From positions 140,664,858 to 140,728,857 of the forward strand of contig NC_067282.1 of NCBI RefSeq assembly GCF_020740795.1: a DNA stretch of 64,000 nucleotides. The letters run 5' to 3'. The notes beneath the pieces are model-generated. The model was not told the origin of the DNA, searched no databases, and was given only the letters and a program-made list of their open reading frames with translations. The DNA comes from Apus apus (lineage: Eukaryota; Chordata; Aves; Apodiformes; Apodidae). This document shows, piece after piece, positions 33,801-45,095 of the stretch; position 1 is the stretch's first letter; the number at the start of each line of letters is the position of its first letter. A program made the position numbers and the translations under genes.

Positions 33801-36800
33801 GATTCAGGTAAAAGAATTAAGTTGTGTTGGGAGAGGCAAGCACCACAGATTTATGCGGAGTGCAGAGTTGATTCTGTCTAGTGTTGGAAAAGGAGTTAGG
33901 GAAATAGATAATGTTGCACTTGTTCTGCACTGTTGGCAATGGAAAATTTAAGAGCAGGTTTGACACTAAGTGATCAGCAGAGGATGTAAAATGTTACTGC
34001 ACACCTGAGTCACAACCTCTCTTTTAGTACTTAGTTTTCACACTGAGAGGTATTAACATTAATCAGTGAGACACATGCTGTGTGAATGATCCCTGGAGGT
34101 GCACACAAGTGGCAAGGTGAGATAAAGACTAGAAGAAAACAGCCAGAAAGTACCTGAGAACTGAGGCCTCGATGTTTTTTATTAAGCCGGTAACAGTTGA
34201 CAGAGCTATAACTTCTGAGAGGAAGCTCTGAGCTGGCTATCAGAAGGTGAGTGCTACCCATCAGAAAACTGGTAGTGACAGGGTAATTGTGCTGCAGGGA
34301 GCCTGTTTAACTGCCCAGCTCCCTGCTGAGAGCCAGTCTTAGAGGAAAGTATGGCCATGTTTTCCATAACAAGTCTTGTTTAAAAACTAGCAGTGAGAAT
34401 CCAGCTTTTATGTGAATCCTGCCATGAAAGCCTGGCTACAGACTTCTGGTTGCTCACTGTCCAGAGGGGTCACAGATCCCAGTGTGCAGCTGGAGGCAGG
34501 ATGACAGCAGGAGGGTACCTTGCTTCTTGTGTGCCCTTTTCCAGTCCTGGTGATGTTGGCAAGTGGTGGGAAATAAGTACTAGATTATGCATCCCTTTTG
34601 AAAAACAGAAGAGTACAGATAGTACCTTACTCAGACCAATAGTGTACACAGTACAATGAGCCTGGAGCCATCTCCATAGACCCACAGTCTGTGCCCAAAA
34701 GGGTTGTGGAGATTAGGAGGAAATTACCCATTTATTTAATTCCAAAGAAATTGCAATAAATGAGGAACAGAAAAATTTGGAAATAAATGTGAACTACCCC
34801 AGAGGAAAATTCAAAGTGAAAATTTTACCTTGGTTAAGTGAACTCTGAGCTGCTGTTCTGTGGAGCAAAGACTTGAGACTGCAGTAAAACAGCTTGGCAA
34901 AAGGTGTTTAGCCCTGAGCAAGAGGCCAGACAGACTGCACCACAGTTTGGCTATGTTTGCTGTTTGATACAGACAGCTCAGAGAGGCAGGTGGGGGCCCC
35001 CATCCTGCATCTCAAACATGTCTACAGGGAACAGGCCATGACAAGAAGACCCTTCCAGGGCTGGGAAGTTCCTGCCCCTCTCATCCAAGGTAGAGCTGGC
35101 TGGGAAACCCCAAATCTGTTTACTGAGGCATTTCTTTCAGAGCATCCCGTACTGCTTATTTGGCTTTGCTTTTAGAGAAAGAAAAAAACATCTGTACAGG
35201 AAAATTCTCAGGTTAAGAATCATACTGACAATGTGCCAAAAATGTCAGTTCCCAGCCCCTGTCACGTTATGGAAACCAAAAGCTGAGGAAATCAAGGCTA
35301 CCACATTATTTTAAGTAGTTTAAGGCTGATGTGTTGTGAGAGACTGCATGGTGAAACCATTGAGTGTGGTCCCTCTCAGAATTTCTGAAGGCCTCTTTCT
35401 ATCCTGTGTCCAAGAGTGTTTGGATGAGGTCAGCTTCTTTTTCCAGTCCCTGGCCCACACCTCCCCTGCCTAAGCACCAAGTGGCTGCGTGTACCCAGCC
35501 TAGCAGCACCTGTAGCCCCTGGGGCTGTTCAGGATCCTGGGTTTTATGCTACCATCTGGCAGTGGCAGAATCTTCCTCATTTTTCACATGAAGCTGTTAG
35601 AAGTCTTTTAACAGAGGGTCTGCAAGACCATTGGTTTCTGAGAAGCTTTGAGTTTATGGTATGAAACTCTAAGGTCCAAAAGAGTTGTTGTCTCCTAAAC
35701 CAGCTGCAAGGCATGCAGGAAGTTCAGGCTTTCACTTCCTTCCTTTCTCCTGGCTGCCCAGGGGTTCTTCAGCCCTGTGTATTAGCAGACTCATTTGTCT
35801 CCCCACCTGCTGGCCCTCTCCCCTTATCAGGTAGCTGCTAGTATAGTGTTGAAGTATTCCTGATATTTGGAGGGACACATCTGTGCAGGATACTTGTTCC
35901 ATTCACACATGTACAACCTTTACCTGGTTTCCTTGGAACTGTTGACTTGCAGTGTGATTCTGACACCTTCCTCCTGGCGAAGGTACTTTTGACCTAGATG
36001 GTCACAACAACCCTGTAGTGGAGATCTGCCATATTGGCACATCTTCTGTGGGAAAGGCTGGTGGTTTCCCCTCAGATGGCTCTAGAAGGAGAAGAGAGCC
36101 TCCCTATTGTCAGCAAAATGCTGGAAGTTGGTCCCAAAGCAACTCTTGAGTGGATGTGCAAGAAAATTATTAATCTGTCTAAAAAAATGAAATCATTAGT
36201 GTCTTTTTTCCCATGCACACAGTGTTGAGCAGTTTAAGTGCAGGTGCTCATTCCACACTTCTGCTCTCAACTCCAAACACGTTGAAAGTTGATGGCAGCA
36301 TCACTAGCCAGGACTGGGACTGTGGGAGTAGGGAGGCTCCCTTCACCCACTGACTGAGTGACTTCCCAGGCATTCCTGCCACTGCTGGTTGGCTCTGCGG
36401 GGTAGGACTGCAGAGCTCTCACGGAAGCACAAAGGCCTTAATTGAGGATGGTGCTTCCCTGCCCCAAAGGGATTCATGATACGGCACCAACCAAGCCCTG
36501 CGCTCAGTGCTTGGTTCGCTGCTCCCAAAACACAGACATGCACACTGGATCACAGTGACCCAGCAGCAGCTGTGTTTCCTCTCTCAAGGCACGAGAAGCC
36601 AACATTTCTGTAGAGAATACAAATACTCTGTGTCAGAAAGAGAAAAATACGTCTTGTCTTCAGCTGGTGATCAGCTTTAAGTCATGGGGCTCAAGATACC
36701 TCGGAGGGTTTTCTAGCAGTTAGAACTGAGGTATTATTTCATACTGCTTTTAAGCACAGAGATATTTTCTTGTTAAAAAAAATAAAGTTGCTTCTCAGAT

Positions 36801-38750
36801 ACCCTGCAATGAGCCTCAGGCATTTCTTGTGTACTGGTTAAAAAGATTTTATAATTAATAGATAGAAGTTTCTGATGCCAAGCTGAACTTGGGTTATTAA
36901 AGCACCAATTTAATAATTTACCCTGTGACAGTTATCCTCTGTGCTTATGCTAAATACTGCCCAGAGAGGCAAGACTCCTTGTATATACAGCCAGCAGCCC
37001 CATGCACTCCCAGCACATCCAGCTACTGGTCAGGGTGAATCTAACACCCTGGAGGAGTGATGCTTTTGGATCCACAAAAGCCAGAGATGAGACACCCAAG
37101 ATACCCACACACCACCTGCACAACATGTAGAGGTGTCTGTATCTGTCCCCATGGCTGGGTGGGCATGTTTACCTCTCGTCACTGTGGCATGCTCATGGTG
37201 CAAAGGCACAGACATGATTAAAAATGCTTGTGGGCAACCTCCTACAAATCCTGGCTCCCCCAAAGCTGCGCTTGGCATTTGCCTGTGTAAAACCAATTGT
37301 GTTCACTGTGCAGCCTTTGATAAGAGGGTGCTGCTCCAGAGCAGCCATCACAGTCCTCCTGGACTGCTGGTGGGATGACATGGTGGGTGAACAAAGCAAT
37401 GAGAAATTTGGGTTGATGTCAAGGGCTCCTGCAATATCTGCAGTGGACCCTTGGGTACCCTGTGAATGCTTCTTGGAATGAGAGAAGTCCCTGCTCTGAA
37501 ATGGTCCCTAGGAGAAAAAAAGCTGGTGGACCAACGAAGTCTCCCAAACCTGCAGCATCACTGGACTTTAGGAACAGGCATGTGAGAATTGTTAACACTG
37601 AGGGCATCCATGCCTTGCCTGTGGCAATAAATCACAGGAGGTTCTGCCATGCTGTGTCCAGGGGAAACCATTCTTGACCAAGAGCATGAGCACTTCATCA
37701 CCCATGCTCTAAAATCTGTATTCAGCCTGAAGCATTTACCTTTCAGTTCCACTAAGTGACCTCTTGCAAAGTCATCTGGAGTTGTAAAGTAAATTGGAGC
37801 AAACATCTGGCTTTTTTTCTGTTCCTTATTTAGTATATTGCTGCCATATCTCCCTGCATCTGATTGGTTTTATTACTCTGTGCTAATAATTCCTTTTTCA
37901 TCTTGTGTTTTCCGTTTTTCATTAAACACCAGCTACACATGACTGGAAGCTGTGTCTGCATGCACTGGTGGGGAACCTGGGCTGGTGGTGGCTCTTGTTG
38001 TTGTGGCAGGCTGGCAATGGACTGGTGTCCATCTCCTGGATGTTCCCATGGGGACAGGCTGGCCACTGCCTGGAGCGCTCCAGGCACCCCTGTTGACCTC
38101 AACTGTTGGGGAGACAGGAGGGGCGTGTCTGTTCCTGGTGACAGCCACGGCTCTGCTGTAGCCATTACTGCTTTGCTTTCATCTAAAGTGGGACAGAGAG
38201 GTGCATGGTGGCACTTGCCCCTCTGTGTCCCCCTGGCAGCTATAACTATAGGTTAAATATAGCTATCCAGCACATGCTGCAGGCAGGGAGACAGTGTTTT
38301 TCCAACCTGACAGTTGGTGAGTGGGTCCCTCTTCGTGGCAGGAGGTGGCTGTGCTGCACCGTGCACGGGGCACACAGCATTTCTCTGAAATACAGGCAGG
38401 AAAAAATAAAGCCTTTTTCTGCAAGAAAAGCTGAGCAAGATGCCGTGCAATGTATAAATTAGTTACTGGCTAAGACAGAGGGGACACCTGATGCAGTGGC
38501 AAGATGGGGAAAGTGCATGTTTCACCCCTCCATGCAACCCCAAATGGGAATCCCCCATCTGCAGCACCTAGCGGGGGATTTGCACTCACTTTGGCTCTGT
38601 GCCAGAGGTCCCTGTAAGGCTCAGGCCCCCTCATTAGGTGATGGCAGGGGAAAAGAAGAGAGAGGCAAACCCTTGGAGCTGAGCAAAACATAGCTGCTTT
38701 ATTCCTGTGAAGCAGTCTCCATGCTGCTGAGGGAGGTGCTGGCATTCAGG
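30846..38750. other. Intergenic: left part, no gene recognised
   Basis: About 7.9 kb downstream of ATP6V1E1. It is AT-rich to about 34 kb, then becomes moderately GC-rich. No conserved exon with flanking splice signals was recognised on either strand. ORFs stay under 131 codons and none resembles a known family. In mammals SLC25A18 would occupy this side of the interval on the strand of CECR2, but its carrier signature (PxDxxKTRxQ-like) was not seen. Confidence 0.5.
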
Positions 38751-38754
38751 CATA

Positions 38755-38875
38755 AAGTCATAGAATCATAGCATGGTTTGGGTTGGAAGGGAATTGAAAG
38801 ATCATCTAGTCCCAATGCCCCTGCATGGGCAGGGACACCCTCTACTAGACCAGGTTGCTCAAAAAAGGTGGTGGC
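38755..38875 (-). mobile_element. CR1 LINE 3'-end fragment
   Basis: The plus strand reads CATAGAATCATAGCATGGTT, then TGGGTTGGAAGGGAATTGAA and AGATCATCTAGTCCCAATGC followed by CCCTGCATGGGCAGGGACAC. This is typical antisense CR1 3' sequence, relatively little diverged. Confidence 0.88.
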
Positions 38876-38918
38876 ATCCACCTGTGCTTTGACTGTAAAC
38901 TTTGGCTGGCAATGTAGA

Positions 38919-39340
38919 CCAGTGGGCTCCAGACTTTTTTGACTGTGCACCCTTATCTATAAAAGCAAACATATTTGGGAGGCATAACCCGTCCCCCCCA
39001 TATGTGTATATATATATATATATATAAAAGTATATATAGAGAGTAAATATAAGTATATAGAGAGTAAATATATAAATATATATGTACGACTCCCCCCCAT
39101 ATGTGTATATATATATATATATAAAAGTATATATAGAGAGTAAATATAAGTATATAGAGAGTAAATATATAAATATATATGTACGACTGTGCTAACATTA
39201 TGTACTTTATAAAACATTAACAAAAATAGAAATTAAAAAAGGATTAAATGAAGATGAAATAAATATTTTATTTATTAATGGCACAAACAATACTTTCTTC
39301 CTGCACCCCAGTGGTGTTTTCTTCAGTGTGCACCCCACAG
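38919..39340. repeat. Possible degraded hAT-like DNA transposon relic around the TA-rich duplication
   Basis: CAGTGGGCTCCAGACTTTTT at 38919 resembles the CAGTGGTTCCCAAACTTTTT end of Charlie-type hAT elements. A related phrase with GTGCACCC recurs near 39310-39335. No clean inverted terminal repeat or 8-bp target duplication could be shown, so this is a weak call. Confidence 0.25.
38991..39188. repeat. Two-copy tandem duplication, 97-99 bp units with (TA)n tracts
   Basis: Unit 1 runs from a C7 run at 38993-38999 to GTACGAC at 39084-39090. Unit 2 runs from a C7 run at 39092-39098 to GTACGAC at 39181-39187. Each has CATATGTG, a (TA)n tract of slightly different length, and the same internal AGAGAGTAAATATA repeats. 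The near identity indicates a recent local duplication. Tyrosine/isoleucine-rich minus-strand ORFs here are artefacts of it. Confidence 0.95.
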
Positions 39341-42300
39341 AAGCATTGCATTACCCTTGTTCCCAGTGCGTTTCCAGGTCTCAGGGGTTCCCCAGGGGCT
39401 GAAATTGGGAAAACCCCACAGGACTGTGAGGAGGTAACAGGGGTGAAGATACTTGCAGGGGATGGTGGCGGATGTCTGAGGGGGATTTCCCCTGTCACCC
39501 CCCCTCAGCTCCTCTCACCCACACAGGGTGGGGTGGGAGGTGCAGGGGTACTGCAGACCTCCCCCAGGGTGGTCCCTTTGCTTCCTACCCCAAGAAGCTG
39601 CAAATCCCAGAGGCAGGGAAGCAGGATGGGAAGCCCGCAAGGCACCCCATGCTCACACCCCCCCGCCCCGCTCCACTGCTGGATGCTGTTAGTGGGAGCA
39701 AAGGGTGTCTTTCCCCTCTGGCGTGGCCCAGGCTGCAAGGAGTGCCAAAGACAAAAAGGGTTTTGGAAAGCAAACAAAGGAAGGGAAGGAAAATATCTTG
39801 GAGAGAAGATAGAGAGCATAAGTTATAAGTCTTTTGGGAGGCGCAGGGGTATGTGTGCGCACGCGCGAGTGGAGGATGCAGTGAGCAGCAACTTTGATCT
39901 CCCAGGACATCTGGCATGTGGGCATCCGCCATACATCTGCCTATAGGGCAGGCCCAGAGACATGTGTGACTGGGAGAGGGGGCTGAAAAGCCAAAATGAG
40001 CTGATTACTGTTTCCCATGCTCCGTGCACCCTCTCCTTCAAAGGAGGCAGGCTGCATCAGCCCCTGAGGAAAGGCAGGCACTGGCTGGTGGAGCCAAGTG
40101 GTGTCCAGCCCCAGCTCCCCGCTGTTCCCACACCTGCCAATGCCTCTGGGCAAGGAGTGCAGTGCCCAGCCTCGGCCCCCAAGCAGTTCTGAGCAATGTG
40201 GGATTTGCAGCCATGGCACGGAAAGGCTCCTGGGCTGGAGGGAGATCTGCTGAGGTACAGCCTGGGGACAGGAGAGGAACCTTTAGGGGGTGTGTGCTGG
40301 GTTTAATTTCAGTGACCTGAAAGTGGGAGCTCTGACCCCAGACAGGATAACATGCCCTCCCAGGATGGTCAAGGGACACTAGGTGGTGAGGAGGGGCTAT
40401 GATTGGTGTTTGGCAGTGACAGACCCTAAAATGTCCACAGGCCCGGGGCCAGCACCCAGGGTACAAATTCCACTATGCAACAGTCCAAGCCTGCAGCTGC
40501 TGTCCCTGTTCTGCTGCAGCCATGGTCACTCCATGATGGGACGACAAAGACATCGAGCCCCAGTGCTGCTGACTCAAGCACTTAAAAAAAAAACAAACCA
40601 AGAGATTTGCTTACAAGGGAAAAGGGTTTGTTTTCACTTGCTGTGTGAGGAGGGAAGGCATTCAAGCTCTTCTTTACAAGCAACATTTTTAAGTGGAAGA
40701 TGACTGTCAAGTAACATCACCTGCAGCTTGGCAAACAGAAACCAGCCCTGCCCAGACTGGTGCCAGAACCACAAGCTCTGGCAGCAAGAACTGCTGGCAG
40801 GGTTCTGGGCTTTCAGGGGGCTGAATTTGGGTACCTTTGTCTCTGCTGAGATTAGCAGCTCTGCTGCTACAAGACCCCCTAGTCAGGAGCAGCTTTCCCT
40901 AAACCTCTGCAGCAGAGCATGCCCCACCGTGATCCCCCACCACCATGCTGCTGAATTGCAGGTATCCCCACAGATGTACCCATTGGTTGCACACAGGGGA
41001 CAGCAGCTACCATGTGGCTGTGTGACATTCACAGCTTGCTCCTCCTCTGGACCTGACATCTGGCTCACAGTGTGTCACACCAAGCAATGCAAGCCCTGGT
41101 CTGACCTCTAAAAAAGGCTGTTTCAGTGGTAGGCTCCATTCCTCTTCACCTGGAGAAGCTGGCCCTAACCCTGCCCAGGTTGTCCTCTTGATGGTGCAGA
41201 CTGGTGAGGTGAGGTTTAGCTCTCTCAGGGGATGCCACCACTGTACTCAATCTGTAACAGCCTCCTGTTACCTCCTCTCCTCCTCCTGGAGGAAAGCAAT
41301 GAGATGTTGGATGCCCTCAAAACTGTGTAACATCTGGGGCTCTCACCACTAGAAAGCAATGGGACCTGCAGGGCGAAGGGTGGGAGGCAGGTCAGCCAGA
41401 GGAGGGGTGGTCGGCTGGCTCTAACGGAGCTGGGGATGTGTGTGCAGAGAAGAGGATTGGGTTTTGTGCAAGTCTGGCAGCAGGTGAGAAGATAGAGAGG
41501 GAAAAATCAGAGGGGGAGAAGAGAGCTGCAGAGAAGTGGCATCAGCATCCACAGGCTATTGAGTGTGATGACAACTGACATGGGAAAGGAGGGTGATGCC
41601 TACAAGAGGTCTGGTTTGTCTCTTACAGACTTTCTGGGGGGCTCATGCTTGGCACCATCTTCCTACTAGTTCAAGGATCTGCCTCCCCCTCCAGCAGGAT
41701 TTCAGTTCAAGATGTAAAAGGTGTGTCCCTTCCTCTCCTCCCCAAGCTGAAAGGATCCTTGTCAAACAAAGACCCAAGCAACACATTTCTCCACATCATG
41801 GTCTGCCATGTCTGGAAGTCAGCACACAGTTCTTTCCTGGGGGGGGGAAGAAGCATCCTGGTTCCCATGCAAATGGTTGGGCTGAAAATGGTGGCCTGGG
41901 TGTTGCAAGGCTGCACTTGGTGTTACACAAGGAACCGGGTGAAATACCAAAAGCCTCCCTTCTGACCCACAAACCTAGGGGCTCTCCCAAGGGCTTGACC
42001 AAGGAGGGTTCATGACAGAGTAACTTCCCAAGGGAATCTGTATTTTGCAGCAGGGAAGTGTGGTAGGATGTGTTTCCCTAGGGAAGTGGAGCTCAGAGGG
42101 AGGGGAGCCAAGGCAGGCAGCCAAGGGAAGCGGGGTAGACTGGTATGCGCAGGCAGGCTGCATTTCCTCGGGGGAGATTTGTTTCATATGCAGGTATGTC
42201 TTCAAAGGGGACACCCGGTGCAGGGAAACATGCTCCTGGGATGAATTGCACCCTTGGGAATTTGAGGGGAAAGGCAGATGCTTATGGGAGTAGTTTCCCA

Positions 42301-44835
42301 GGGGATGGTTCTAGTTTCCTGCTGATTTTCCTAAAAAAATGTGGTGGTGCAGGATCTTCAAAAAGCCTGTGCAGCCTGGAAATGTCAAGGACCATTAGCA
42401 GCCAGGGCTTTAGAGGCAGTAAATCTGCTGGCATCTCCTATTTTGTCCAAGCTCCTGCTAAAAGTACTGTCCTGATGCAGCCGGCCACTCTCCAGGGCTG
42501 GCTCCAGGCACAAGCCCTGCAAGACATCTTTCCCCACTCTGCTGATGCAGCAAATCGCAATCCAGCATCCCTCTCGGGAAAGAAAATTAAAGCAAGCTCT
42601 CTCTCATTTCTCTGGCAGGAGCACGTCGTGTGGCACACAGAGTGGCTTCCCTCACTGAATCTCCCATCAGGAAGCTTGAAGTGCCAGCTGAGTGAGCAGC
42701 AAGGCATACCCCCCTGCCTCTAGACCAAACCCGAGGGGCAAAGGGGTGTCCTTCTGCCCCTAGTACAGGCACTCCCCCTTCCACTGGCCAAAGGCAGCTC
42801 TCTCCCACCGCCCACAGTTCAGGCAAGGGTTTGATGGATTGCAATCCTCCTCTGCCATGGTCAAAACAAAGGTCATGGCCTGAGGAAATTGCAAACAACT
42901 TTTGCCCAGTGGCCCCGGAAGAACGGGTGCATTCGTCACAAGGGGGTGAACTTTTTATGATCCCTTCACCCTGAGAGCCTCTTTGGGAAAGGAATTTTTA
43001 AAAGCAGTCAGGGAACATGTGGCCTCCCTGTGCTGACAGAGGAGGGGGGAGCCCTGAGACACTGCTCCAGGCCCATGATGAGCCCCTGCCCCTTCTCACT
43101 TTTTCCTTCTTCTCCAGGAAAGCCGCTCTGCCTCCTCTCTGCTGGACAAGTCCAGGGCACTCAGGACTCCCCATATTGGGGATCAGCCTTTAAGATTCTT
43201 GTTATGGTCCAGAACAAGTCTGCAATTTTTTCTTAGCACTTGGGAGACCCTAAGATTCTTTATGTGTTTCTATAAATACATATGCAACACCACTGCACCC
43301 CCAAACTGAGCTTATGGCTGACACCAAGGTGTTGGGGTCTTCTGCCTGCCAGGGATGTGGGCTCCCTCACCAAGTGAGTGGCTTTGCTTCAGCTTTCTGT
43401 GCCTTCTCCATCAAACAAAACATTGCAGTTTTGAGTGCTGGAGGAGATATAGGAGGGGTTCCACCTGTCAAGAGATCCCCAGCTACTTGGAGAAGTTGCA
43501 TTTTACACCTCAACATGGGACAAAAATAAAAATCTTGAAATTATGAATGGGTATATTTTTTTCTAATACCTCATTTTTGTGAATAGGAACCATTCATTTT
43601 AGCCTAAATCTATGTCCTCCTGAGCTGCCCTAAATGCCTAGGTCCTGCCTCTCTACGCAAGGTGTTGTCTCCCATGCTGAACTGTGATGACTAATAGGAA
43701 AACTCAAGATGGGAATTTTACTGACTGGATTATTTATTTTTAGGGAAATATACAAAACAAAATAAACAAACCCTTTGCAAAACACTGATGGGTGCCAAGG
43801 GCACTCTGGTTCTTCCTTTGCCATTAGGCACCCCCCAGAGCTGCACCATCCGTCAGCTCTAGCAAAGCCTTCCTGGAGTCAGAGGTCTCCCCAGGGGTTG
43901 CACCCCCATGATGGGGGAGAGGGTCTTCCATTTATTTCCAAGACCAAACTGGGCACTAGACCGATCCCTTTTGAAACTGGTTGGTCTACCCATCCTTGAC
44001 TCAAACCTGCAGATTATTAGCAAGATGGCTGGATACAAAGCTGGAGGTGGGAAGCACAGAGAATGGAGAAGGGAGGCTAGAAAGGAAATTGAGAGTTTAA
44101 AGCCTCAGCCTAAGAGCTCAGGAAAGCTTGTTCTTAATACAAGGGGGTAGCTTTGCTGATCAGTGGAGGGAAGGAAGGAGGGGAAGAAATTAGAATTGTG
44201 GACAGCAGAGAGAAGGACGAAAGCTAAAGAATTAAGGGGACACGTGGCCTAGCTTGATACCGCCTGTTACATTTGCGATAGCATCTTGTCAAGGTTAGGA
44301 CATGGCATTTCCTATAGCACAGATAAGCTTTTTTAGAGCTGCAAGGCAGCTCTAAAAGCAGTGACTTTCCCCCCTTCCCTGGGACTGGTTCCAATTAGCG
44401 CCGGCTCCGCTCACCATCGGCTTAGCCCCAGGATTAGAAATCTCCCCCTACCAATCCCCTCTGACCCGAACGCTTCCTGGGACTGATGGGGCAACCAAAT
44501 TCCTCCCCTTCCTAAATTGGACAGCTTGCTCTCGTCACCCGAACTCTGGCCCCACAGGGAAGAAGAGGGGGAAGGGGGAACGTGACAGAGAGCAGCCCTT
44601 CTACCCCTGAGAACAACTTACCTCTCCCCAGCTCAGAGGAGCCAACGTCTTCAAACAGCTTTTGCAGGGCCCAGCGTTGTGGCCATGCTGGGAATCGTGT
44701 GCTGGGATTCTTGTCTTCACCCACCTGACCTGGGCAGCAGGGGCAGGTCCCACACCTAGCTGGCAGTTTTGGAGTGCTCAAGACATAAAGGTGCAGCAGT
44801 TCACATCCCAAGCTTCTACAAACTGGGTGGGAAGA
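39340..44835. other. Intergenic: GC-richer middle part, no gene recognised
   Basis: About 5.5 kb with many overlapping ORFs on both strands (longest 222 codons near 39278-39946). None has a recognisable domain, codon conservation or paired splice sites. CR1 elements flank the stretch. A non-coding transcript or a fast-evolving gene cannot be excluded by eye. Confidence 0.45.
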
Positions 44836-44837
44836 AC

Positions 44838-45095
44838 CACTGACAAGAGGGCATGGCCTGAAGCTGCACCAAGGGAGGTTTAGGCTGAGTATTAGGAAGT
44901 GCTTCCACATGGAATGGGTGATTAGACATTGGAATGGACTGCCCAGAGAAGTGGTGGAGGCACCGTCCCTGGATGTGTTCAAGGAAAGGCTGGATGTGGC
45001 ACTTAGTGTCACGGTCTAGCCAGTGTGGTGGTGTTAGGTCATAGGCTGGACTTGATGATCTTAAAGGTCTTTTCCAGCCTTGGTGATTCTATGAA
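44838..45095 (+). mobile_element. CR1 LINE 3' end, sense orientation
   Basis: It starts in the C-terminal CR1 ORF2 region, where the plus strand reads GGGAGGTTTAGGCTGAGTAT then TAGGAAGTGCTTCCACATGG and GAATGGACTGCCCAGAGAAG. It continues to GGCTGGACTTGATGATCTTA and ends at GATTCTATGA (about 45094), the standard CR1 terminus. A 166-codon ORF on the opposite strand (45012-44512) is antisense to it in part and is not a gene. Confidence 0.92.

Noticed and set aside
38953-39223. Tyrosine/isoleucine-rich minus-strand ORFs of 81-88 codons
   Set aside because: They are translations of the (TA)n tandem duplication.
44620-44700. Possible coding exon on the minus strand reading WALQKLFEDVGSSELGRG before a GTAAG-like donor
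   Set aside because: No matching acceptor or neighbouring exon was found, and I recognise no protein family.
44512-45012. 166-codon minus-strand ORF
   Set aside because: Its N-terminal half is antisense to a sense-oriented CR1 3' end. The rest shows no domain.
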